DNA of 6,069 bases, from NCBI GenBank assembly GCA_008015855.1, contig SSGK01000066.1, positions 1 to 6,069 of the forward strand. Reading direction: 5' to 3'. Shown here piece after piece: positions 1 through 6,069 of the stretch (the first letter of the stretch is position 1; every line of letters begins with the position of its first letter). The notes beneath the pieces are model-generated. The model saw only the letters and a list, made by a program, of their open reading frames with translations, did no database searches and was not told the DNA's origin. The position numbers were made by a program, and so were the translations under genes. This DNA comes from Candidatus Altimarinota bacterium (GTDB taxonomy: Bacteria; Patescibacteriota; Gracilibacteria; BD1-5; UBA2023).

Positions 1-263
1 CAGGTTTTAGAATGCAATTCATTCAGATGAGGTAAGAACTTATGTTCGAGCTCAAACGCATAGAATTCACAATCTTGCGGCTTAGCACGGAGAATTTCCT
101 TTGTAATAACACCCGTTCCTGCTCAAAATTCTAGCACACATGATGCCTGATGAATCCCTGAAAAATGTATCATCTTTCGAGCGAGAAATGAAGAACTTGG
201 GACAAAAGAACCAATCGCTTTCGGATTCTCGAGAAACGATGATATAAACGTCGTACGTGACAT
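1..263 (-). CDS. SAM-dependent methyltransferase, PmtA/rRNA dimethylase-like (partial, N-terminal 87 residues)
   Basis: The N-terminal part of a class I methyltransferase runs off the left edge of the window. Residues about 12-30 (ENPKAIGSFVPSSSFLARKM) match the start of the family that includes phospholipid N-methyltransferase PmtA and rRNA adenine dimethylase-like enzymes. Residues 43-51 (VLEFGAGTG) are the glycine-rich SAM-binding motif I, and an acidic residue follows in FELEHKF. The first loop glycine, Gly47, is encoded by TGA (123-125), so the gene is intact only if UGA means glycine. The start ATG lies 11 bp after the stop of the CsoR-like gene, so the two are probably co-transcribed. 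No Shine-Dalgarno sequence precedes it; the leader is pyrimidine-rich. The substrate (lipid headgroup, rRNA or small molecule) cannot be told without the C-terminal part. An open frame on the plus strand through the same bases is a shadow. Confidence 0.8.
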
Positions 264-274
264 AGAAGAAAAAA

Positions 275-538
275 TTATTTCAAAATCTTAAGAAGATCTC
301 GAAATTCTGCAAGCTCAGCTGCATCAACTCCCTTCTTTTCAAGAAGACGTTCAAGTCCACATGTATCAAGTTCATAAACTGCTTGAGTCATAGCACTTCG
401 AATCGCAACAAGTTGTTGTACGATATCACGAAGTTGTTCTTCATCTTGAATCATCTGAATTACACCACGGATTTGTCATTCTACTCGGCGAAGGCGATCA
501 GTTACACGCTTTTTTTGTGCTACATCTTTGATTTTCAT
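275..538 (-). CDS. CsoR/RcnR-family (DUF156) transcriptional regulator, divergent
   Basis: This 87-residue all-helical protein has the length of the CsoR/RcnR/FrmR family, which are tetrameric DNA-binding repressors released by metal ions, formaldehyde or sulfur species. The signature is clear at residues 15-25 (RLRRVEGQIRG), followed by MIQDEEQLRDIVQQLVAIRS. Gly21 of the EGQ motif is encoded by TGA (476-478). Aligned by eye to Mycobacterium tuberculosis CsoR without gaps, the copper ligands Cys36, His61 and Cys65 are replaced by Leu36, Gly61 and Leu65, and the only cysteine is Cys60. It is therefore unlikely to be a standard copper sensor. It is the first gene after the tRNA-Ser terminator and precedes the methyltransferase gene by 11 bp, which suggests that it controls that operon. 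The family assignment is firm; the ligand is unknown. Confidence 0.85.
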
Positions 539-571
539 ACTCTGGTATATTATATAGTAAATACGTACGGT

Positions 572-599
572 AGTATAAAAAAATATTTTCTAAAATCAA
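572..599 (-). promoter_or_regulatory. Putative sigma-70-type promoter of the csoR-like/methyltransferase operon
   Basis: Reading the minus strand, TTGATT (599-594) and TATACT (577-572) are separated by 16 bases, which would start transcription near 565, about 27 bases before the ATG. An AT-rich stretch with a second TATAAT-like box and the palindrome CGTACG lies between this promoter and the gene. That stretch is where a self-regulating repressor could bind, but I see no convincing long dyad. This is pattern matching only. Confidence 0.4.
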
Positions 600-660
600 A
601 ACAGATTCGGAGAATTGATTATACTTTTTTATCTCTTCTGTCGAAATATACGCTTTTCAT

Positions 661-688
661 AAAAAAATCCCCTCTCAAAGAAGGGATT
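661..688 (-). terminator. Rho-independent terminator downstream of tRNA-Ser
   Basis: On the minus strand AATCCCTTC and GAGGGGATT form a 9-bp stem (one G-U pair) around the loop TTTGA. The last two stem bases run into a tract of seven T in total. It sits 13 bases after the tRNA 3' end, so the tRNA is likely a single-gene transcript insulated from the csoR-like gene. Confidence 0.8.
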
Positions 689-700
689 GATATATGTTAC

Positions 701-789
<89 letters not shown>

Positions 790-880
790 ATAAGGAATAG
801 TAGAGCAGAGTGACTCTAATGAAATTATGGGATATTGCAAATTTTGATGGATAAAAACTTTTATTTTTGATGTTTTCTTA

Positions 881-886
881 TATAAT
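881..886 (+). promoter_or_regulatory. Putative -10 box (TATAAT) for the jag-like operon
   Basis: A perfect TATAAT lies 36 bases before the ATG of the KH-R3H gene. The hexamer 17 bases upstream (CTTTTA) is a poor -35 match, so strength is uncertain. The interval 790-922 between the divergent tRNA and this gene otherwise holds nothing I can name. Confidence 0.35.
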
Positions 887-922
887 TCCGGCGTTTACAA
901 AACCATACTTAAATTCTTCCGT

Positions 923-1462
923 ATGATTGACTCTATCTCTACACTGGTACGAACATTCTTCGAACGAATGGGAATCCAAATCACCAGCATTCAAGTAACA
1001 CCAGAAGATGCTCAAAATGTATACAATATTCGAATAGAAACTCCTGATTCCCCTCTTGTTATTGGTATGCATGGACAGAATCTCCAAGCTATCAATCACC
1101 TTCTATCTCGAATGATCGAAAAAATCACAGGAGGTTTTAGTATCATTCACCTTGAAGTGAATGACTATATGAAGGAAAAGGATGATCGATTCTTTCGATA
1201 CCTTGATGGACGAATTGATTTTGCGATGAAGTCTCGAAATGATGTATCTGTTCCAAATCTCAATGCATATGAGAGAAAAAAGGCACACAGTTATATTGCT
1301 GATAAAAAAATTGAATGACTCCGAACATACAGTCACGGAGAAGGAAAAGAACGCATGCTTCATCTCATCTACGAAGGACCAGTAGTTACAACCAATGCTA
1401 CATCTGCAAGCACTCCTCGTAAAACTGAGATTGATATCTCTGAAGATGGTATTGGTATATAA
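923..1462 (+). CDS. jag: KH-R3H RNA-binding protein, Jag/KhpB (SpoIIIJ-associated) family
   Basis: This 179-residue protein has the two C-terminal domains of Jag/KhpB: a KH-type domain around residues 30-75 (PLVIGMHGQNLQAINHLLSR carries the GxxGxxL-type loop) and an R3H single-strand nucleic-acid-binding domain around residues 115-150. The R3H core reads YERKKAHSYI, then KKIEGLRTYSHGEGKERMLH. Gly132 in that core is TGA (1316-1318); read as a stop it would remove half of the R3H domain and the tail, so recoding is required. No separate N-terminal Jag_N domain is seen, so this is a short version of the family. In other bacteria these proteins bind RNA and influence cell division and elongation, and the gene is often near rnpA/yidC; here it sits beside an unrelated membrane protein gene 11 bp downstream. 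The last 28 residues after the R3H domain are Thr/Ser-rich and acidic, and probably disordered. Confidence 0.9.
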
Positions 1463-1473
1463 TATATAGTCCT

Positions 1474-2661
1474 ATGCGCTCTATTGTGTATAGAATCATT
1501 CTTGTATTATTTATAATATTCTCGTTTTTCTCATTCTATCGAGCAAATACGGGAATTTTGTTTTTGGAATATCTTAAGATTGAATCCTACAAACAACTCC
1601 ATCCAGAGTTTATACCCGAAGCATCTACGATACGAATCGGCGGAGCATGACACGATACCGTCATTGCTGATATGTACTGGCTCAAGACAATACAGTATAT
1701 TGCTGACAATCTTTTTACCTCATGAAAAGACAAAGAGGCATATAACCGATACTTCAGCGTACTTCTCGATACTATTACTGATCTCCATCCTCGTTTTACG
1801 GAACCATATGTCATATGACTCCTCTTCGCTCCGGCTATTATGCCAAATGATTCAGATGAAATAAAAAATGAGAAGAAGGAACTACTGAAATCATCAAATC
1901 AACTCGGGGAAAAATGAGTAAAAGAAACCTGCAATCCTCTCAAGATACAATCCATTCTCTCTGAAATTAAACTTTCCAATATCTAGAAAAATCCAAAAAA
2001 CCAAGATCCTTGTATGAATGGCCTCATACCATACTACCTCTGATATAGCTACTACTGGAATAATGATTACGATGCAATAAATGCTGTAAAATACTATAAA
2101 ATCGCTGCAGGACACACGAGAGAATGAATTGCTACAGAAGTCCCTATCGCCACACAGTACTATATACCACTCATTCTCGGAAAGTGAGGAAACTATATCA
2201 CTTCCGCTATTCTCTTCCTGAGTATGTGACTCGATGGGGTCGATGATGATAAAAAACTCTGTTCGACAGAATCAGAAAAACTTCTCACTTTCCTCCAGCC
2301 ATATAGAGAGAAACCAATTGATCTTGCGAGTATGGAAATGATTAAAAAAAGCATAGAGAATGTACTCCCGAGTGCATCCAGTATGAAAGCATACAAATCA
2401 GCAAATCCATTCACCATGACGTGTAATGAACACTATAATAGAGCTATCCGACAATTCAATCTCGCACTCGTAACAGAAGCGGATAATCTCTATCTCAAGA
2501 AATACGGAAAACATGCTCAAACCGCGATGGAATTAATAGACTCACAGATACTCCCCTCTCTCCCTACTGAGTATGAACAACAAGTTGGTATCATCTATGA
2601 ATATAGAGAAGACAAGAAAGTATGGGATTACACTGCTGGAACCTACAAAAAGAAGAAATAA
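1474..2661 (+). pseudogene. Membrane-anchored helical-repeat (TPR-like) protein interrupted by an in-frame TAG at codon 171
   Basis: One reading frame of 396 codons begins 11 bp after the jag-like gene. It opens with a hydrophobic segment (about residues 6-22) that looks like a signal anchor, followed by a mostly helical region that would lie outside the membrane. Residues 64-76 (IADMYWLKTIQYI) and YFSVLLDTITDLHPRFTEPY (93-112) resemble the start of TPR-type membrane proteins with an ADxxWL motif. After position 2014, IPYYLGYSYYWNNDYDAINA and VKYYKIAAG resemble TPR helices. Eight TGA-glycine codons occur, four on each side of a single TAG (1984-1986). No frameshift is needed and codon style is the same on both sides, so this looks like one gene with a nonsense change. 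TAG is a genuine stop in this genome (see rnhB). Alternatives are two separate products (170 residues, then a restart at ATG 2014 giving 215 residues), readthrough, or a sequence error. The biological role is unknown. Confidence 0.7.
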
Positions 2662-2694
2662 TAAAAACACCTTTCAATGGAAAGGTGTTTTTAT
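2661..2694. terminator. Bidirectional rho-independent terminator between convergent genes
   Basis: A perfect 15-bp stem (2661-2675 with 2680-2694) carries the loop AATG. The stem has five A on its left flank and five T on its right, so it yields a U tract on either strand. It lies directly after the stop of the plus-strand membrane protein gene and 18 bp after the stop of the minus-strand secreted protein gene, and can end both transcripts. Confidence 0.9.
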
Positions 2695-2712
2695 ATGGAA
2701 AGCAGAGAAATA

Positions 2713-3753
2713 TTACGATTTACAAATCTTATCATATTTACTTGAGAGATCTGTATTCTTTTGGTAATTTGCGATTACTGCTGCATCACAAGCAATGGTT
2801 CGATCGAGCTTAGATTGGAGTGCCTCGATCTTTGTAATTTCATTGAGTGAGTCCTGGAATTTTCCAATAATAAAATACGTACGGTAACGAATACGGAGAA
2901 CATCGACCGTTGGAGCATTCGTCTGAAGGTATGTATTTGAAAGATTGATTACTGAAAGGTATCGCTTATCATTGTATGCTTTCTGAATATCAGAAAAGCT
3001 AATCTTTACACCACTCGAAGTAAATACTCCTGTTGATGATGTGTTAGAGGTTGTTCCGCTCACAGTAGTAGAGGTTGTTGTCTGAGATACTCCTGATGTC
3101 ACATCTACAACAACTGGATTTGGATTTCCAGCATAGGGATTTGTGATAGTTGTACGCGTAGATCCGATATAACTATTCACTCATTGAACGGTTACATATT
3201 TTCGAGCGGTCTTATCATATTTAAACCATCCAACAAATTTTGGTGATATATCTCCTGGATTATAATTGAAGAGGATCTTTCCATCATACGCACCTGAAAG
3301 ACTGGCATCGTCACCAAAATCAACATCCACATATACTCCATGTTCTGTTGCACTCTTAGTAACAAATTCAAATGCAATAATACTGGTTGTATTTGGGAGA
3401 GTAAAGGTCTTACGCATATTTGGAAGTGCCTTGTTCATCTTTTCAACAACAGCCGCAAATACCGGAGTTGATGATTTAATATTAGCAAGTTCCTTGTCAG
3501 CATTCGAAGAAACGGCAACCAATGTTCCACTACTCGTAACCACTGTTGCACCGGTAGCAATATTGAGCTTTGCTCGGAGTGCTGTATTCTCAGATTCAAG
3601 CACTTGAATACGCGATTCATACTTTGCAATAATAGCAATAAGAGTATCAACAGCTTGCTTTTTAAGTGCTTCATAATCTTCTGCTGCAGAAGCAAAAGAA
3701 TGCATTCCAACTGAGAAAAGAATTGCAAGGGAAAGAAGACGAATTGTACGCAT
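2713..3753 (-). CDS. Secreted protein of unknown function: signal peptide, coiled coil, Ser/Thr linker, helical C-terminus
   Basis: Under the standard code this appears as two abutting frames, but TGA at 3183-3181 is read as Gly191, giving one 346-residue protein. Residues 1-24 are a signal peptide ending in SFASA before AEDY, a good signal-peptidase I site. Residues about 28-63 form a short coiled coil with leucine/isoleucine heptads (IQVLESENTALRAKL). Residues about 110-190 appear beta-rich and contain GVYVDVDFGDD and VGWFKYDKTARKYVTV. Residues about 213-250 are a Ser/Thr/Val-rich linker. Residues about 252-346 are helical and TPR-like, with two cysteines (322 and 344) that could form a disulfide. 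It lacks a lipobox and a C-terminal membrane anchor, so export to the envelope or medium is inferred. I do not recognise the family. It follows rnhB by 25 bp but has a plausible promoter of its own. Confidence 0.8.
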
Positions 3754-3777
3754 AGGAATAAGAAAAAATATGGTCTA

Positions 3778-3805
3778 ACTATACACGCGAAGAAGTGGAA
3801 ATCAA
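3778..3805 (-). promoter_or_regulatory. Putative promoter of the secreted protein gene inside the 3' end of rnhB
   Basis: Minus-strand TTGATT (3805-3800) and TATAGT (3783-3778) are separated by 16 bases. The -10 box overlaps the rnhB stop codon. Transcription would start near 3771, giving a leader of about 18 bases. It has the same TTGATT hexamer and 16-base spacing as the candidate promoter of the csoR-like gene. Read-through from rnhB is equally possible. Confidence 0.4.
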
Positions 3806-4480
3806 CTTTTTCACTGGAGCATAAGACTTGCGATGTATATTAGTTATTGTATTATTTATTAAAGCATCCATATGTTTCTTCGTTCCATAGCCTTTATGGA
3901 GTGAAAAATCATATCATACATACTCCTTGTCAAATTCACACATCTGCTTATCTCGGGTCACTTTTGCTAGAATAGATGCGGCAGATATACACGGAACAAC
4001 ACTGTCCCCTTCTATAACGAATATACATTCCCTTGAATGATTCGTCTGAATATCTTCCAATGATGGATACCTCTTTCATCGTACATATACGATATCTCCG
4101 AGTTTTTCACCCATTTCAGGAAACTGATAATTATCCCTCCCATCGATATATATTGAGATATTCTGACTCATCCAGATACTTTCCGGGAGTCATTGCAGTG
4201 CTGCAAGCATAGCCCTTCGATTGGCCTCTCGGATACCAACCGTATCGATACATCCAGCATCACTCATTCCTACAGAAAAATAATACTTTCAAGAAGTATC
4301 GGTCTTTAGAATATCCTCAAAGAGGAGTTCTCTCTTTTTTGGAGTTATTTTTTTTGAATCATCTAATTCGCTCCAACAAGAAAAGTCAAAATCAATCTGA
4401 CATGCAAAGCATGCTGCTACAACGGGTCATGCCCATGCTCCACGTCATGCTTCATCGATACCAATAATCCAATGCTTCAT
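3779..4480 (-). CDS. rnhB: Ribonuclease HII
   Basis: RNase HII (233 residues) cleaves RNA in RNA-DNA hybrids and removes single ribonucleotides from DNA. Motifs in order are GIDEAGRGAWAGPVVAA (7-23), LDDSKKITPKKRELLF (39-54), YIDGRDN (111-117), EGDSVVPCISAASILAKVTR (157-176), HKGYGTKKH (195-203) and HRKSYAPV (216-223). The four acidic catalytic positions of the family are present as Asp9, Glu10, Asp113 and Asp159. Six glycines are encoded by TGA: 12, 18, 64, 97, 135 and 189. Two of these are invariant, in GRG and AGP. The distance between Asp113 and Asp159 is 46 residues against 18 in Escherichia coli, so about 28 residues are inserted. The gene ends in TAG just after the conserved HR-S-APV block, which shows that UAG is a real terminator here. 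It is divergent from rnpB and lies 25 bp before the secreted protein gene. Confidence 0.96.
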
Positions 4481-4543
4481 AAAGAAAAATATATAGACCC
4501 AAGTATAGAGAAAAATCCAGATATAAAAAGACAAAAATCGTTT

Positions 4544-4570
4544 TTGAAAATTACAATAAAATCATACAAT
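4544..4570 (+). promoter_or_regulatory. Putative rnpB promoter
   Basis: TTGAAA (4544-4549) and TACAAT (4565-4570) are separated by 15 bases; shifting the -35 to TTTTGA (4542-4547) gives 17. Transcription would start near 4577, which agrees with the 5' end predicted independently from helix P1 of the RNase P RNA. The rest of the 97-bp gap to rnhB (4481-4577) must also hold the rnhB promoter, for which I see no clear match. Confidence 0.55.
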
Positions 4571-4577
4571 ACAGCCG

Positions 4578-4946
4578 CCCTTACAGAAAGCAGGCGCATA
4601 CTTGATTTATCAAGAGGAAAGTCCGGACATCTTCCGAGAGGAGAAGAGCTAACGGCTCTGGCGTATACATATATCGAAAAGTATACGTACGGAAAGTATC
4701 ACAGAGACAATACAAGACAAGGCAACTTGTCCAAAGGTGAAAAGTCCATTGGTGTCGCAAGGCTTCAGCGGACGGGCGCAAGCCCGTGATAAACCCTCTC
4801 CGATGCAAGAGGAATGGTACCAAATAATCTATATAGCACTCGGAATAGGATTATTCGGTATACCTTGCTAGAGCATACAGGCGACTGTATGTCGAGAGAG
4901 ATTTGCGTCGAGGTACAGAATCCGGCTTATTACTTTTTGTAGGGGT
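4578..4946 (+). ncRNA. rnpB: RNase P RNA (catalytic subunit of ribonuclease P)
   Basis: This RNA removes the 5' leader from precursor tRNAs. The universally conserved blocks are present in order: GAGGAAAGTCCGGAC (4614-4628), GGAAAGTATCACAGAGA (4691-4707), AGGTGAAAAG (4735-4744), GATAAACCC near 4788, a GGT..CCAAATA stretch near 4816-4828 matching the P15 loop that binds the tRNA CCA end, and ACAGAATCCGGCTTAT (4915-4930), the 3' strand of P4. Helices can be traced: P1 pairs 4578-4590 with 4933-4945 (13 bp with two G-U), P2 is GGCGCA/TGCGTC, and P3 is CTTGA-TTTA-TCAAG. There are three GNRA-capped hairpins at 4716-4731 (GCAA), 4772-4787 (GCAA) and 4874-4891 (GCGA, likely P18). The length of about 369 nt and the layout suit an ancestral type A molecule. 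The encoded CCA on the nearby tRNA fits the P15 contact. Confidence 0.96.
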
Positions 4947-4950
4947 TTTT
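4933..4950 (+). terminator. Possible rnpB terminator: P1 3' strand followed by a U tract
   Basis: The 3' strand of helix P1 (4933-4945) runs straight into TTTTTCTT. There is no local hairpin here; the stem would be made with the 5' end of the whole RNA. Termination may be partial, which matters because the adenylate-kinase-like gene starts at 4964 with no obvious promoter between. Confidence 0.4.
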
Positions 4951-4963
4951 CTTATTGTAAAAC

Positions 4964-5593
4964 ATGAAACCAAATATACTTCTCATCTGAATTCAGTGAA
5001 GCGGAAAAGGGACACAAGCACGAAAGATAGTCGAACAATTTGGCTATGCACTCTTCGAAGCAGGAACAGAATTACGAAACATTGCAAAGACTGATACGCC
5101 ACTCGGACAAGAAGTAAAATGAATACTTGATGCATTCCTCTACGTGCCAGCACACTGCCTGAGAGATGTTATCACACAATTTATCGATAAAAATACTACT
5201 ACACCTATCTTATTTGATAGCTGAATACGGAGTCACGAACAAAACGATGTGATCGAACCAATTCTCGGAGAATTTATCGTTATCCATCTCCATCTAGAAG
5301 AATCAATCGCCATCGAACGTCTTATGCATCGACGGGTTGATCCGATTACCAATGAAGCATTTCCCCCTGATTTTAAATGAGATATCAATCCAAAAACAGG
5401 AAATACCCTGATTGTTCGTGCTGATGATACTCTAGAAGGTATTAAAAAACGTATCCAATGGTCGATCGATGAGACACTTCCTCTTATCGATATATGGCAA
5501 GAACATGGGCATACTATCCATCATATCGATGCGAGCAAGTCAGTCGATGAAGTCTTTGCTCATATATCTTCCCTCTTATCTTCTTATACTTAA
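4964..5593 (+). CDS. Adenylate kinase-like protein, divergent first copy of a tandem pair
   Basis: This complete 209-residue protein belongs to the adenylate kinase/UMP-CMP kinase family (ATP + NMP to ADP + NDP). The P-loop is GIQGSGKGTQARK (9-21); Gly9 and Gly12 are TGA, while Gly16 is GGG. Further TGA glycines are 53, 87 and 139. Arg38 in ELRN fits the first NMP-binding arginine. The lid region spans about 123-155 (RRVDPITNEAFPPDFKGD, then VRADD), followed by KKRI and the C-terminal helix. The AMP-site motif DGFPR is altered to DSGIR (85-89), keeping Asp, Arg and the following Gln93, and the usual GKLVP is FLYVP. Substrate preference may therefore differ from that of the second copy. It starts 14 bases after the rnpB U tract and ends 6 bp before the second copy. 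It is either co-transcribed by read-through of rnpB or has a promoter I cannot see. Confidence 0.85.
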
Positions 5594-5599
5594 TAGACT

Positions 5600-6069
5600 A
5601 TGCATATTCTCCTTGTCGGAATCCAATGAAGCGGAAAATGAACACAAGCACGAAAGATGCTCGAACAATATCCATGATATAGTTTCTTTGAGATGGGACA
5701 AAAGCTCCGTAACTTCTCAGAACTCAATGAGCCACTCTCTCCAACCGTTCGAGACTATCTCAACTCTGGAAAACTCGTACCACTCGATATCATAGAAGCG
5801 ATGCTTCAACACTACAAAGACCATCATTCTGGAGGGAATATACTCTTCGATGGCATCCCTCGAAGCCTGGAACAACTTGATCTCTTTGAGAAAGTATTTC
5901 CTGACTACTTTATCCTCTTTCTCGATCTCGAAAAAGAAGAAGCGATTCGTCGCCTCTCAAATCGACGCATCGACCCGACGAATGGAGAGAGCTTCCCTGC
6001 TGATTTTAAGGGAGATTTTTCACCATTCACGGGAGTGAAGCTTATACGAAGAGAAGATGACAATGAAGC
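5600..6069 (+). CDS. adk: Adenylate kinase (partial, N-terminal 156 residues)
   Basis: This is the second copy of the tandem pair, cut by the right edge. The P-loop is GIQGSGKGTQARK (7-19), with Lys13 at the same position as in Escherichia coli Adk. Gly10, Gly14 and Gly26 are TGA, while Gly7 is GGA. The NMP-binding part is canonical: KLRN with Arg37, SGKLVP (56-61), and FDGIPRSLEQ (83-92) with Arg88 and Gln92. The lid begins at RRIDPTNGESFPADFKGD (122-139) and reaches RREDD (150-154), where the lid arginine and Asp pair are expected. The C-terminal helices lie outside the window. It starts 6 bp after the stop of the first copy, without a Shine-Dalgarno sequence, so the two are surely one transcription unit. 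This copy is the better candidate for the housekeeping adenylate kinase. Confidence 0.92.

Noticed and set aside
64..291. Plus-strand frame with TGA read as glycine (ending ...EEKIISKS), antisense to the methyltransferase
   Set aside because: It carries a TAG at 61-63 and lacks any family motif, whereas the minus strand shows an unmistakable SAM-binding loop with family-typical N-terminus.
544..577. CsoR-type operator upstream of the csoR-like gene (tandem TAGTA words, CGTACG and TATATAATATA palindromes)
   Set aside because: The pieces are short and AT-rich, and I could not assemble a long symmetrical operator with the expected G-tract architecture. CGTACG also occurs elsewhere by chance.
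3181..3183. TGA as a real stop, splitting the secreted protein into two genes of 190 and 155 residues
   Set aside because: The two frames abut with no gap, the second would need a GTG start without a ribosome site, and only the first has a signal peptide. Glycine recoding joins them naturally.
4472..5094. Short open frames within and after rnpB (4472-4789 plus, 4581-4823 minus, 4903-5094 plus)
   Set aside because: They cover the conserved RNase P RNA blocks or are out of frame with the adenylate-kinase-like gene, and show no protein family signal.
4991..5670. The repeated 50-base block as a mobile-element or recombination repeat
   Set aside because: It is the conserved P-loop coding region of two paralogous kinases in the same frame, so gene duplication explains it.

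Overview
Organism: this is a bacterial window that uses UGA as a glycine codon (translation table 25), so the likely source is Candidatus Absconditabacteria (SR1) or Gracilibacteria within the Candidate Phyla Radiation. Under the standard code the genes look shattered. With UGA read as glycine they become continuous, and 26 in-frame TGA codons in eight genes can be counted. Several fall on invariant glycines: the P-loop glycines of two adenylate kinases, the GRG and AGP glycines of RNase HII, the first glycine of a methyltransferase SAM loop, and the EGQ glycine of a CsoR-type regulator. TAA and TAG both act as ordinary stops here. No start codon has a clear Shine-Dalgarno sequence.

Layout, left to right. 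Minus strand, 1-789: a tRNA-Ser(GGA) with encoded CCA and its own terminator, then a short CsoR-like repressor gene, and 11 bp further on a SAM-dependent methyltransferase that runs off the left edge. Plus strand, 923-2694: a Jag/KhpB-type KH-R3H RNA-binding protein, then, 11 bp later, a membrane-anchored helical-repeat protein whose reading frame is broken by one in-frame TAG. This pair ends in a strong symmetrical hairpin that also terminates the converging transcript from the right. Minus strand, 2713-4480: RNase HII (rnhB), then a secreted protein of unknown function with a signal peptide, a short coiled coil and a Ser/Thr-rich linker. Plus strand, 4578-6069: the RNase P RNA gene (rnpB), followed after a very short gap by two tandem adenylate-kinase-like genes. 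The first is complete but divergent in its AMP-binding region. The second is canonical and is cut by the right edge.

Functional picture: most of the content is housekeeping RNA and nucleotide metabolism (tRNA, RNase P RNA, RNase HII, KH-R3H protein, adenylate kinases), with two lineage-type envelope or secreted proteins and a small regulator-methyltransferase pair. I see no mobile element, CRISPR array, phage gene or defence system. The points most worth following up are the internal proof of the recoding from paralogous adenylate kinase codons, the isolated in-frame amber codon, the divergent tandem adenylate kinase, the missing metal ligands in the CsoR-like protein, and an insertion in RNase HII.
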